A DNA stretch of 64,000 bases from Nevskiaceae bacterium. Its GTDB lineage: Bacteria > Pseudomonadota > Gammaproteobacteria > Nevskiales > Nevskiaceae. Both the position numbers and the translations under genes were made by a program. The stretch is from assembly GCA_004297005.1 (NCBI GenBank), contig SCVA01000029.1:1-64000 (forward strand). Reading direction: 5' to 3'. Position 1 is the stretch's first letter. Every line of letters begins with the position of its first letter. Positions 35,356-44,389 of the stretch are shown one piece after another. Under the pieces are notes generated by a model that was not told where the DNA came from, did not search any database, and saw only the letters and a program-made list of their open reading frames with translations.

Positions 35356-35882
35356 GCCTGCTCTCCCGGCGGTGTCAGGAGCGCATCCTGGATCTCGCGT
35401 GCGAGCTGACGAGCGTTCTTGCCATCGGTCTCCACCACCAGATCCGCAACCTCCCTGTACAGGGGGTCCCGATGCTCGAACAGACGGATCAGGGTCTCGC
35501 GTCGATCGCCGTTCATCAGCAAGGGCCGGTGCTCACTGCGTTCGGTACGAGCCAACTGTTGCTCCAGACTGGCATGCAGGTACACCACCAGGCCGCGCGC
35601 GGACAGGTGTGCGCGATTTTCCGGCAACAGCACCGCGCCACCGCCGGTTGCGAGGACGATGCCGCCGCGAGTGGTCAGATCGTCGATCACCGCCTGCTCG
35701 CGCCGGCGAAAGCCCTCCTCGCCTTCCTTCTCAAAGATGTAGGAGATATCGACACCGGTGCGCACCTCGATCTCGTGGTCGGAATCGACGAAATCGAGAT
35801 TGCAGGTTTCAGCCAGCTTCTTGCCGACGGTGGTTTTTCCGGCCCCCATGGGACCGACGAGGAACAAACTTTTTCGATTCAC
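35352..35882 (-). CDS. aroK: Shikimate kinase
   Basis: 176 residues. It phosphorylates shikimate at O3. The Walker A motif GPMGAGKTT is at 10-18. The shikimate-binding region DSDHEIEVRTG and GGGAVL follow, as does the LID arginine region RTERSEHRPLL. It starts 11 bases after the Ig-like lipoprotein gene and overlaps aroB. In many relatives aroK directly follows pilQ; here a 2.8-kb gene separates them. Confidence 0.96.
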   Translation of the reverse strand: MNRKSLFLVGPMGAGKTTVGKKLAETCNLDFVDSDHEIEVRTGVDISYIFEKEGEEGFRRREQAVIDDLTTRGGIVLATGGGAVLLPENRAHLSARGLVVYLHASLEQQLARTERSEHRPLLMNGDRRETLIRLFEHRDPLYREVADLVVETDGKNARQLAREIQDALLTPPGEQA

Positions 35883-35893
35883 GGATTCCGCAA

Positions 35894-38698
35894 TTAGGGC
35901 GTGGGCTGCTGAACAATAATCGTCCGCGTGCTGCAGAACACCGCGTCCGGATCGGAGCCACTACGGCCCCTTACGCATCCCTGTATTTCCACCTCGCAGC
36001 TGGTTCCATCCGCCAGCTGCGGACTGAAATTAGGGACAAAGTACTGACTGGTCGCCGTGCCATTGGCATTGGTGGTGCCTCCGCCCGGGAACACCCGCTC
36101 GTTCAGGGCGCCCGCGCAACTGACCGGGCTGGTGATGGTGAAGCTCACCTGGGCACCGTCAATCGGCTGGTAGGCATTGTTGCGCACATCCAGGGTCAGC
36201 GTGGCAGCACGCTGGGCACCACTGCTGTCCGGCGAGGTGAAAACCCGGACTGGGGCGCCGAGGTCGATGCAATTGCGGCCATCCGAAGTCGTGCCGCACA
36301 CCTCGTCAAAGAACTGCACGCCGGTGGTGGCGGTCAGCGGGCCGCTGGCGGTGGCCGCGCAACCGCGGTTCTCGCGGGCGGTGATTTCCAGGAAACCGGA
36401 GCGATCGCTGTACACCGAGATCGGCGTCGAAAAAGCACCACTGGCGTTGAGCTGGGCGCGTCTCTTCTGGGTTTGCGGGGTCGGGTCGCTTCCGACGATC
36501 AGACCGTAGGAGGCGTCCCCCGCGCCGGTGAAGCTGACGCTGAGGTCGATGCACTCCGCCACGCTGCCACCTTCCGTGGTCTTCCAGGCGAAGCTAAGCG
36601 CTTGGGCATTGACACTGCCGACCGGCACTGCGGTCCCGTAGGCGGGCGCGGTGAACTCGAAGCTATCCTGCCGGACGGTGACGTTGCTGCTGCGTGTACA
36701 GACAGCGTCGGCGTTGCTGCTGCATTCCGCGCTCACTGCCTGACCACTGGCTACCGTGCCGGTAACGACTGCAGTGGCATCGGCGGAGATACTGCTGCTC
36801 GGGGTGAGTGAGAACGCGACCTTGCCGGTAGCATCGGTCGCCAAAGAGCTGATGCCCGGCCGAGGCGTCCCGGACTCGTAGACCGTGACCGTTCCATTGG
36901 TGGCGCTGAGGTTGAGCGTAACACCCTCCACCGCGGTGCCATCCAAGCGCAGCAGCCGCGCCAAGTATCCGGTGCGCTCCGCGCCAGGCGAAGCTTCACT
37001 GGGACCGCTCAGGCTCAGCACCGGCGCCGATGGCGGAGTCGGCGGAATCAGCAGAATCTTGTAGCTTCCGGTCAGCGCCCGGCCATCCACCGTGCCGCTG
37101 GCGGTGACGGTCGCACTGCTCTCCTCCGCGATAGTACTGGGCGCCAGATAGTCGACCAGCAGACTGCCGTCGGCGCCGGTGGTGGCAGTAGTGGCGCCCG
37201 GCGAACCGGGAATCTCGACGGTCCCCGTGCTCGCGGACATCGTGATCGCCACGCTGGGCACGGCGTTGCCGCGCCCATCCAGGGCCCGGACCACCAAACT
37301 GCCGATCTCATCCTGACCTAGACTCAGGCCACCACTGGGCTCGCCGCTGTCGCCGAGCAGGACCAGGGAGCCAGTGCCCTTCTGCTGAACTTGCAGCGTC
37401 TTGCTGGCGGCTGTCGAGCGGATGCAGGTGGTGTCATCGCTGGCGCCGGCGGTGAGGGTAACGGTCTGATTGCTGCGCAGACCGGACTCTGCCTGGTAGT
37501 TGAGCACCAGCGTCCCCGTCGAAGGCGCAGGCAGCGTCAACGGATTGCCGAAATCGCCACTGACCGGCTCAATGAAGCTACCCACCGGCGTGGAAATGCC
37601 GTTGGTGACCACCGCCGCCTGCACGGTAATCGGCGTGCCAGTGACACTGCCGCCGCCGGTGCGCACCAGGCGATAGTTGAGACCCTGGAGGGTATCGCCG
37701 GAATACATCGAGCTGCCGCCCGAGGGAAGCACGATGCTCAGCGTGGTCGTGCGCCGGGCGACATTGAGGTTGTACTCCTGCTCCACGGCCTGATCACCGA
37801 TCGTCGCGCTGGCGGTGAGCGTCACCACTTCCTCAGTCGTCGTGGACTCCGGGCAGCCGGCCTGATAGCCGAAAGTCAGCACACCCGCGCTGTTCACCGT
37901 CCCACCGGAGGCGGTGGTGCTGACGATGTCGCCCAGACTGCTGACCAGGCGTACGAAAGGCCTCGGGGTTGGAAGCACACCGGTTTCCGATTCCAGGGTG
38001 GCGGTGAAGCCGTTCAAGGTCTCGCCAGCCCCAATCGTCACGGCATCGGTGGGCTCTCCATTGGGGCCTGCAATGCTCAGGCTGTAAGTGTTGGAGGGAT
38101 TCTCGACGATCACCGTGTACACCTGCCGCACCGCCTGCGTGGTGGTAGAGCCAACGGCGGTCGGCAACATGGCGGTGGCCCGTAGCGACAAAGCGATTTC
38201 GTCGCCAGCGGACACCTCGGTTGTGGACGGCGCCACGAAACAGAATGTCACCTCGCCGTCGGCATTGGTGGTCGCTCCACGTGCGCCGCCGGAAGCCGGG
38301 CAGACCCCGTCGGAGCTGAGTACCACGCTACGGGCGCGGGTGTAGAGCGTATCGCTCAGGAGCACGTCTAGATTGACGTCGTAGCCGGCCAGCGGCCTTG
38401 GGTTATTGGTATTGCGGATATCTTCCAGCCGGGCGACGAAGCCGATCGTGCGACTGGACGGGGCCACCACCAACTGTCCGGACCCGTAACGGTCACCCGT
38501 GGACTCGTTGATCGGGCCCAGCACCCGCAGGCGTGACTTCGCCGCAGTGACCCCGCTATTGGTACCGCCACCGCTGCTGCTCCCGCCGTCGCAGAAATCG
38601 GTGATCAGGCAGCTTCCTGAGTCGCCGCCGCCGCCACAGCCGGAAACCAGGCCGACAAGGGCCAGCAGGACGGCACGCAGACTCGCTTTGAGGGTCAT
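35894..38698 (-). CDS. Large lipoprotein with bacterial Ig-like (Big-1/invasin-type) repeats
   Basis: 934 residues. The lipoprotein signal peptide has its lipobox Cys at about residue 21 (GLVSGCGGGG). A Gly/Ser-rich linker follows. At least five to six Ig-like units are then visible, each with the Big-1 pattern of an N-terminal strand (SLSIAGPNGEPTDAVTIGAGET), a middle T-N-A/G-D-G strand (TTNADGEVTFCFVAP, TTGADGSLLVDYLAP, ATDATGKVAFSLTP, TNANGTATSQYFVP), and a VTASG-type end. Cysteine pairs suggest disulfides, so it should be extracytoplasmic. It lies between pilQ and aroK, behind a hairpin. It may be a surface adhesin or a pilus-associated factor. That role is inference from location. Confidence 0.85.
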   Translation of the reverse strand: MTLKASLRAVLLALVGLVSGCGGGGDSGSCLITDFCDGGSSSGGGTNSGVTAAKSRLRVLGPINESTGDRYGSGQLVVAPSSRTIGFVARLEDIRNTNNPRPLAGYDVNLDVLLSDTLYTRARSVVLSSDGVCPASGGARGATTNADGEVTFCFVAPSTTEVSAGDEIALSLRATAMLPTAVGSTTTQAVRQVYTVIVENPSNTYSLSIAGPNGEPTDAVTIGAGETLNGFTATLESETGVLPTPRPFVRLVSSLGDIVSTTASGGTVNSAGVLTFGYQAGCPESTTTEEVVTLTASATIGDQAVEQEYNLNVARRTTTLSIVLPSGGSSMYSGDTLQGLNYRLVRTGGGSVTGTPITVQAAVVTNGISTPVGSFIEPVSGDFGNPLTLPAPSTGTLVLNYQAESGLRSNQTVTLTAGASDDTTCIRSTAASKTLQVQQKGTGSLVLLGDSGEPSGGLSLGQDEIGSLVVRALDGRGNAVPSVAITMSASTGTVEIPGSPGATTATTGADGSLLVDYLAPSTIAEESSATVTASGTVDGRALTGSYKILLIPPTPPSAPVLSLSGPSEASPGAERTGYLARLLRLDGTAVEGVTLNLSATNGTVTVYESGTPRPGISSLATDATGKVAFSLTPSSSISADATAVVTGTVASGQAVSAECSSNADAVCTRSSNVTVRQDSFEFTAPAYGTAVPVGSVNAQALSFAWKTTEGGSVAECIDLSVSFTGAGDASYGLIVGSDPTPQTQKRRAQLNASGAFSTPISVYSDRSGFLEITARENRGCAATASGPLTATTGVQFFDEVCGTTSDGRNCIDLGAPVRVFTSPDSSGAQRAATLTLDVRNNAYQPIDGAQVSFTITSPVSCAGALNERVFPGGGTTNANGTATSQYFVPNFSPQLADGTSCEVEIQGCVRGRSGSDPDAVFCSTRTIIVQQPTP

Positions 38699-38719
38699 GG
38701 TCTTGGCAGCTCGCGAAAA

Positions 38720-38756
38720 CGAGAAACCCCGGGAGTATAGCCAAGCACTCCCGGGG
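38720..38756 (-). terminator. Terminator-like hairpin after pilQ
   Basis: A perfect 10-bp stem CCCCGGGAGT/ACTCCCGGGG (38727-38736 and 38747-38756) with a ten-base loop, followed on the minus strand by TTTCTCGTTTT. It lies 24 bases after the pilQ stop and 22 before the lipoprotein start. This implies that the lipoprotein-aroKB-dgt unit may have its own promoter; a TATACT overlaps the loop. Confidence 0.6.
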
Positions 38757-38779
38757 CACTGAGTCAGAGGACTGTGGAT

Positions 38780-40945
38780 TTAATTCACCTTCAGGCCTTC
38801 AGTGATGATTCTCGGCGTGATGAAGATCAGCAGCTCCGCCTTAGTGGAGATATTGGAGCGGAACTTGAAGGCATTGCCCAGAAAAGGAAGATCGCCCAGG
38901 AATGGAATCTTGTTGACGGTATCGCGATTGCTCTGCTGATAAATGCCGCCGAGCACCACCGTCTGCCCGTTGTCGACCAGTACCTGCGTATTGATCTTGC
39001 GCGTATCGATGGAAGGCGCCAGACCACCATTGCCGGTATTCACGTCCTGACCGCGGCTGTCGTTGTTGACTTCCAGATCCATGATGATCTTTTCATCCGG
39101 TGTGATCTGCGGCAGCACCTTCAGCGACAGCACCGCCTTCTTAAACGACACCGAGGTGGCGCCGCTGCTGGTGGCCTGCTGGAAGGGAATCTCGACGCCC
39201 TGCTCAATCGACGCCTGCTTGGCATTGGCGGTGATGACCCGGGGATTCGACATCACCTCGCCGCGCCCTTCGGTTTGCAGCGCCGACAGCTCGAGATCCA
39301 AGAGGTAATCCGCGCCCAACAACGCGAAGGCGATGCGGCCGGCATTGGCCGAGGCCGGCAGATTGACGTTGTAGCGGTCGGTGGCGGGCGTGCCGGTGCC
39401 CACCGGGCCCGGCAGGTTCACCGGGAAGCCGCCATTGAGGTAGTCGTTGACGATGGTATTGGTGCCGGCCGCGGAACCGGTGGTGGTGACGATGCCGTTG
39501 TTGCCATTGCGCCCGACCGTCGTGGCACCGAAGCGCGCACCCAGCTCCTTGGAGTAGTCGTCATTGGCGATCACGATGCGCGACTCGATCAGCACCTGCC
39601 GCACCGGGATGTCCAGACGACCGATCAGCTCGCGGATCTCGGCCAGCTTCTCGCGCGATTCCAGCAGCAGCAGGGTATTGGTGCGGTCGTCCACGGTGAT
39701 GCGGCCGCGGTCGGTCATCAAGGAATTGTCGCCCGACTTCAGCAGGGCCGCGATCTCGCTAGCCTTGGCGTAGTTGATCTGGATGATCTCGGAACGCAGC
39801 GGCGACAGCGTGACCTTGGCCTTCTCGGCCTCCGCCTCGCTCTTCTCCCGTTCGGCCAGTTCACCCATCGGAGCCACTAGCATGACGTTGCCCTGACGGC
39901 GCAAGCCCAGCCCCTTGGTACGCAGGATGATGTCCAGCGCCTGGTCCCAGGGGACGTTCTGCAGACGCATGGCGATCTCGCCAGAAACCGAGTCGCTGAC
40001 CACCATGTTGGTGCCGGCAACATCGGCGATGATCTGCAGCAGGGAGCGGACATCCACACTCTGGAATGACAGCGAGATGCGCTCCCCGGTGTAGAGCGGC
40101 TCGTTGCGGCGCTTCTCTTCGATGCGCTCGGCGGTCAGCGGTTGCAGTTCCAGGGTGAACAACTCCCCGGACTGATAGGCCAGTTGCTCGAAATCAGCGC
40201 CACTGACCGGCGTCACGGTCAGCACCGTATTAATGCCCTCTCGAGCAACGTCGATGAACTTCACCGGAGTCGCGAAGTCGAGCACGTCCAGCCGACGCAA
40301 GAGCTTGTCCGCGGCTCGGGCGTTCTTGAAGCGAACGACCACCTTGCCACTCTCTTCTTTCACATCCACCGCGGTGCGGGGATCGGCAAGCGATACGACA
40401 ATCCGCCCCTCGCCCTTTTCTCCACGGCGAAAATCGACGGCATTGATCGCACCACCGGTCTCTCCGGCGACCGGAACCATGGCATCGGGGCGGCTCGCCA
40501 CCGTACCCCCACCGGTGACCAGCTCAAGAAACACCTTGTTACCTTCGACGCGTACGGTGTAGGCAGTGGTGTCGGTTAGCTCGACAACCACCCGGGTACG
40601 TCCCTTGGCCTCGGCGGCGGCAACCGCGCGCGCCTTGCCAATCCCGATCTTTTTGTAGCGTTCGGCCAGGGCCAGTCGGGTATCGGCGAGGTCCAGCGAC
40701 AGCCGTGCCGGCTTATCGATGGTAAACACGGCCGGCTCCGGAGCGGCTTCAGAGAGCGTGAGCGTGAGCAGCAGGCGGTCGCTGTCGAGATTGACGAAGT
40801 CGATCGACTGCAAGGCGCGTTGACTCTGCGCACGCGCCAGGGGCGGCAACGTCAGCAAAGCCAGGCCGACGAGAAGCAGGAGCGCCCGGACCAGGAGCTG
40901 GGACGAGTACCGCAGGTCGTTTCGGGTCATCAGTGCGCTGAGCAT
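38780..40945 (-). CDS. pilQ: Type IV pilus outer-membrane secretin PilQ
   Basis: 721 residues from ATG 40945, chosen because GGGAG lies seven bases upstream; the frame extends to 41011. A signal peptide ends in ARAQS. Two AMIN domains come first (LQSIDFVNLDSDRLLLTL and INAVDFRRGEKGEGRIVV), probably for peptidoglycan binding. STN (ISLSFQSVDVRSLLQIIADV) and N1 (IIQINYAKASEIAALL) domains follow, then the C-terminal secretin domain with VPFLGDLPFLGNAFK-like and LLIFITPRII motifs. It forms the pore for pilus exit and DNA uptake. It is the last gene of pilMNOPQ. Confidence 0.96.
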   Translation of the reverse strand: MLSALMTRNDLRYSSQLLVRALLLLVGLALLTLPPLARAQSQRALQSIDFVNLDSDRLLLTLTLSEAAPEPAVFTIDKPARLSLDLADTRLALAERYKKIGIGKARAVAAAEAKGRTRVVVELTDTTAYTVRVEGNKVFLELVTGGGTVASRPDAMVPVAGETGGAINAVDFRRGEKGEGRIVVSLADPRTAVDVKEESGKVVVRFKNARAADKLLRRLDVLDFATPVKFIDVAREGINTVLTVTPVSGADFEQLAYQSGELFTLELQPLTAERIEEKRRNEPLYTGERISLSFQSVDVRSLLQIIADVAGTNMVVSDSVSGEIAMRLQNVPWDQALDIILRTKGLGLRRQGNVMLVAPMGELAEREKSEAEAEKAKVTLSPLRSEIIQINYAKASEIAALLKSGDNSLMTDRGRITVDDRTNTLLLLESREKLAEIRELIGRLDIPVRQVLIESRIVIANDDYSKELGARFGATTVGRNGNNGIVTTTGSAAGTNTIVNDYLNGGFPVNLPGPVGTGTPATDRYNVNLPASANAGRIAFALLGADYLLDLELSALQTEGRGEVMSNPRVITANAKQASIEQGVEIPFQQATSSGATSVSFKKAVLSLKVLPQITPDEKIIMDLEVNNDSRGQDVNTGNGGLAPSIDTRKINTQVLVDNGQTVVLGGIYQQSNRDTVNKIPFLGDLPFLGNAFKFRSNISTKAELLIFITPRIITEGLKVN

Positions 40946-40964
40946 GGTTGAGCTCCCTAATCCG

Positions 40965-41480
40965 TTATTCCGTGAGAGCCAGGTTGGCGGGGCGTTCCAT
41001 GAATCCACCAAAGCCGTCCGGAACGATTTCGACCAGATCCACCTTGGACTCGGAAATCTTCACGATCTTCCCGTAGTTCTGGCCCATGTGATTTCCCATG
41101 GTGACGCGATGCACCACGCCGTCCGGCGCCTTGACCAAGGCGTAGCTGTCGCTGGCCTTGTTGATCACCCCCAGCATGCGCAGGCTATCGAGCGGAAATT
41201 CTTCCAGCGGCTCGCGGTTGCGGCTGAGATCGGGTCGCACGGAACTGGCCGGCGCCGTGGCGTCGCGCGGGGGCTCGGCCCGGACGAAGGGGTCGCGCCG
41301 CTCGGGCGGCGCGACGTAGGCGAATGCCTCGTACTGCTTGATCTGCGGAATCGGTTCGATTGCCCGGGTCTTGCGGCCCTTGACCTCGGCGACATAGGCC
41401 TCAAGGTCATCCTGGCTACCGCCACAAGCTACCAGCAGCCCGGACAAGGCAAGCAGAACAGCCAGAAGCTGGCGGCTCAT
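40965..41480 (-). CDS. pilP: Type IV pilus inner-membrane lipoprotein PilP
   Basis: 171 residues with a lipobox at LLVACGGS. A disordered linker ending in RRDPFVRAE leads to the C-terminal PilP beta-sandwich (LDSLRMLGVIN, YALVKAPDGVVHRVTMGNHMGQNYGKI). It binds PilNO and contacts PilQ, linking the inner- and outer-membrane parts of the pilus machine. It overlaps pilO by four bases. Confidence 0.95.
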   Translation of the reverse strand: MSRQLLAVLLALSGLLVACGGSQDDLEAYVAEVKGRKTRAIEPIPQIKQYEAFAYVAPPERRDPFVRAEPPRDATAPASSVRPDLSRNREPLEEFPLDSLRMLGVINKASDSYALVKAPDGVVHRVTMGNHMGQNYGKIVKISESKVDLVEIVPDGFGGFMERPANLALTE

Positions 41481-42118
41481 TTCGGGCCTCCATTGTTCGG
41501 CTGGGTCGCAGGCAGCTCAGAGTCGTCCAGGTAGCGATAGGTCTTGGCCAGAGCCGACATGCGCAACTGATCCTTGCCCGCCTGCCCACCGGACGGCTTC
41601 AGTTCCACCTGGTCGATGGTGACGATCCGGGGCAGCGCCGCGACCGCGCTGACGAACTGGCCCATCTCGTGATAGCTGCCGGTAACCACGATCTTGTTGG
41701 GCACCTCGGCGTAGAAATCGCGCGGCTGCTCACCCTGGGGCTCGAACAACTCCTCCTCCAGTGAGGCCTGAGCCCGGGTCTGGGAGATGTCTTGCAGCAG
41801 GTTGGCGACTTCAGTCTTGCTCGGCAACTGACGCAGCATCGCCCCAAAGGAACGTTCCATCTCCGCCAGTTGATCCTTGTAGGCGTCGAGAGCCGCCACC
41901 TTCTTCTGCTTGCGCTCGAACTCCTCCCGCAAGGTCACTTCCTTGGCCTGCTCGCCTTCGAGCTCTTCGTAGACGGGTTTGATCAGGACGTAGGTACCGG
42001 CGGCAATCAGGAGGATGGCCACCAAGGCCACGGCGGCATTGCGCGCCCAGTTCGGCCAAGCACCCGGATTCTGGGCGTCGAGCGACTGCAATTCCTTCAG
42101 GATGTCCTGGACGTTCAC
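41477..42118 (-). CDS. pilO: Type IV pilus assembly protein PilO
   Basis: 213 residues. A single N-terminal membrane span (~28-47) is followed by a coiled coil (~55-95, many Glu/Lys) and a ferredoxin-like periplasmic domain with KIVVTGSYHEMGQFVSAVAALPRIV. It forms heterodimers with PilN. ATGA overlaps occur on both sides. Confidence 0.95.
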   Translation of the reverse strand: MNVQDILKELQSLDAQNPGAWPNWARNAAVALVAILLIAAGTYVLIKPVYEELEGEQAKEVTLREEFERKQKKVAALDAYKDQLAEMERSFGAMLRQLPSKTEVANLLQDISQTRAQASLEEELFEPQGEQPRDFYAEVPNKIVVTGSYHEMGQFVSAVAALPRIVTIDQVELKPSGGQAGKDQLRMSALAKTYRYLDDSELPATQPNNGGPK

Positions 42119-42711
42119 GGCTTGCCTCCAGCACCGGCGGCCTTCGCCTTTTCCTGTTCTTCCTGCGACTGCTTGGTCAGGTTCCGGACCTGCAGAGTGA
42201 ACTGCCCCTCGCGCTGGCGGTTCTGCTCGCTGGTCTTGATCACCACCAACTTAGGATCATCAAACCAGGGCGAGGCCTCCAGATTCTTCATGTAGGTCGA
42301 AATGCGACCGTTGGACTGGGCGATACCGTTGATCTGTACCTTGTCGCCGTTCTGTTGCAGCGCCGTCAGAGTGACACCTTCCGGCAAGGTATTCACGATC
42401 TCGTCGAAGAAATGCACCGTGGCCGAGCGCGAACTCTGTAGTTGTTCGATCACCCGCATGCGCGCCAGCAGGTTCTGCTTGACCTTTTCCAGTTCCTCGA
42501 TTTCTTTGATCTTCTGGTCGATCTCAGCAATCTGCTGGCTGAGGTAGTTGTTGCGCTCCTGCTGCCGGCTCACGGCGTTGCCCATCATCACCCAGCCCAG
42601 GGCAACCGCGCCCAGGGCGGCGACGATCCCCAACCCCATGCGAGCGACAAACGCCTGACGGCGCTTCTCACGCCTTGCCGCACGCCAATCCAGTAGGTTG
42701 ATCTTGGTCAT
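42115..42711 (-). CDS. pilN: Type IV pilus assembly protein PilN
   Basis: 198 residues from ATG 42711; the open frame to 42759 would overlap pilM. The conserved cytoplasmic N-terminal motif INLLDWRAAR at 4-13 binds PilM. A membrane span (~31-50) and a coiled coil (~50-85) precede the ferredoxin-like domain. It starts ten bases after pilM. Confidence 0.95.
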   Translation of the reverse strand: MTKINLLDWRAARREKRRQAFVARMGLGIVAALGAVALGWVMMGNAVSRQQERNNYLSQQIAEIDQKIKEIEELEKVKQNLLARMRVIEQLQSSRSATVHFFDEIVNTLPEGVTLTALQQNGDKVQINGIAQSNGRISTYMKNLEASPWFDDPKLVVIKTSEQNRQREGQFTLQVRNLTKQSQEEQEKAKAAGAGGKP

Positions 42712-42721
42712 GCCGGCTCTC

Positions 42722-43810
42722 CTAGTCGGCCTCGTCGAAGGCGCGCCACGCGAGGCCACAGGCGATCAACAGCGCCGCCTCGTCCTTGGCCAGCAACGCG
42801 GGTCGCGCCCGGGAGGACACCGACATGCGGGCGAACGGCCGCGCCAGCACGGTGGGGATCTGCAAGCGGTCCTGGATCGCCTGATCGACGCCAGGAATAT
42901 GCGCGCATCCTCCGGCCAGGATGATCTGGTCGATCGCCGAATGGGTCGCCGAGGCCGCGAAAAAAAACTGGAAGCTGCGGTCGATCTGCTGCGCCATGTC
43001 GGAGAGAAAATGCGCCAGCACCTCGGTCTCGTACCCCTCGGGCAGGTCACCGTTACGCTTGGCCTTGCCAGCGTCTTCGTAGCTCATGCCGTAGTGCCGC
43101 ATGATGTCTTCGGTGAGCTGTTTGCCGCCAAAGGCCTGCTCGCGGGTGTAAACCGTCTTGTTGTCGTGCAGCACCAGCACCGAGGTGGTGGAGGCACCCA
43201 TGTCAACGATGGCCACCGTCTTGCCGGCACCTTCGCTGGGCATCTGGTGGCTCAGGAACTGGCAGGCACTCTCCAGTGCGTAGGCCTCGATGTCCACCAC
43301 GACCGGCTTGAGTCCGGCAAGCTCGGCAGCGGCCACGCGTTGATCCACCTGTTCGCGACGGCAGGCCGCCAGCAACACGTCCACCGCCCCGGCGTCCTTG
43401 TCGGACACCCCCTGCACCTGGAAGTCCATGTTGACCTCCTCGATCGGATAGGGGATGTACTGGTCGGCCTCGGCCTTGATCTGCTCTTCCATGTCCGCCT
43501 CGCTTAGGGAGGCCGACATCTGAATGATCTTGGTGATGACCGAGGAGCCGGCCACCGCTACCGCCACATTCTTGGTGCTGGTGCCGGCGCGCTGGATCGC
43601 CTTCTTTATCGCCTCTGCGACCAGTTCCGGCTGATTGATCTGTTTATCGGTGACAGCGTCTACCGGCAAGGGCTCGACGGCGTAGGCCTCGACCACGAAC
43701 CGATCACCGCGACGGGCCAGTTCGAGCAGCTTTACGGCGCTCGAGCTGATATCGAGCCCAACCAGCCCGCGGCTGGCGCCCTTGCCCATCAGCTTATCTA
43801 GGATCGACAT
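42722..43810 (-). CDS. pilM: Type IV pilus assembly protein PilM (actin-like ATPase)
   Basis: 362 residues with an FtsA/actin-like fold. Phosphate-1 motif GLVGLDISSSAVKLLEL is near the N-terminus. VAIVDMGASTTSVLVL is phosphate-2 and IILAGGCAHIPG the adenosine motif. It binds ATP and the PilN tail in the cytoplasm. It heads pilMNOPQ, with a promoter-like sequence about 90 bases upstream. In many gammaproteobacteria the divergent neighbour is mrcA. Here the upstream gene is an unrelated lipid cluster on the same strand. Confidence 0.96.
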   Translation of the reverse strand: MSILDKLMGKGASRGLVGLDISSSAVKLLELARRGDRFVVEAYAVEPLPVDAVTDKQINQPELVAEAIKKAIQRAGTSTKNVAVAVAGSSVITKIIQMSASLSEADMEEQIKAEADQYIPYPIEEVNMDFQVQGVSDKDAGAVDVLLAACRREQVDQRVAAAELAGLKPVVVDIEAYALESACQFLSHQMPSEGAGKTVAIVDMGASTTSVLVLHDNKTVYTREQAFGGKQLTEDIMRHYGMSYEDAGKAKRNGDLPEGYETEVLAHFLSDMAQQIDRSFQFFFAASATHSAIDQIILAGGCAHIPGVDQAIQDRLQIPTVLARPFARMSVSSRARPALLAKDEAALLIACGLAWRAFDEAD

Positions 43811-43897
43811 AACGTCAGCCCCGCCCCCAGCACCAGTTGAGCCGCATTCCCCTGCACCGCGCTCCAGGCGTCAAACCTGAAACCGGTGGCTAAACTT

Positions 43898-43925
43898 ACT
43901 ATAACGGAAACGACCTGCGACGCAA
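43898..43925 (-). promoter_or_regulatory. Promoter of the pilMNOPQ operon
   Basis: Minus strand: TATAGT (43903-43898), 5 of 6 matches to the -10 consensus, and TTGCGT (43925-43920) with a 16-base spacer. The start would be near 43891, giving an ~80-base leader before pilM. The -35 is only half conserved. Confidence 0.5.
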
Positions 43926-44026
43926 CTAGAACTACATCAGCCAAGTGCCTGATGTCGCTGTTAATCCGGTTTTGGGAAGTCGATCCGGAGCTGGTGCAAG
44001 AAACCGGCCAGACCAAATCCGCAGGG

Positions 44027-44389
44027 TCAGTCGACGGTTCTGCGCGGGCGCAGCAGGAACTGCTCCACGCCAGCGCCTCGGGGCAGGCGCAACAGCGTCA
44101 GCAGAGCATAGGCCGCCATCGCCATATTGCCCAAGCCCAGAATCAGAACCAACCAGCCCAGACGGCTGGTCCATCGCACTTCCCTATAGGCCACCCAAAG
44201 CCAAAACCAGAGGAACCCGAAGTAGGCATCAGCCAAGGTGGCGATGAACCAGGGATGGTTGCCGGCCGCAGGCCGCGCCAGTAGATCCCGGATGGCCGGC
44301 ACGATGCCCTGCAGGCTGCTGGCCCAGACCGACACTGCGATCAGCACCAGCAGCGCCGCCACAGCCGTTACGGCTATGGCCAGCTTCAC
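44027..44389 (-). CDS. DUF1475-like small membrane protein
   Basis: 120 residues from GTG 44389, which overlaps the upstream synthase stop as GTGA. The apparent upstream frame to 44638 is antisense-like shadow. Three hydrophobic spans are visible (about 2-22, 44-60, 70-90). NHPWFIATLADAYFGFLWFWLWVAYRE is the DUF1475 hallmark. It is the last gene of the lipid cluster. Function is unknown; it may help the membrane-bound lipid modification. Confidence 0.75.
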   Translation of the reverse strand: MKLAIAVTAVAALLVLIAVSVWASSLQGIVPAIRDLLARPAAGNHPWFIATLADAYFGFLWFWLWVAYREVRWTSRLGWLVLILGLGNMAMAAYALLTLLRLPRGAGVEQFLLRPRRTVD

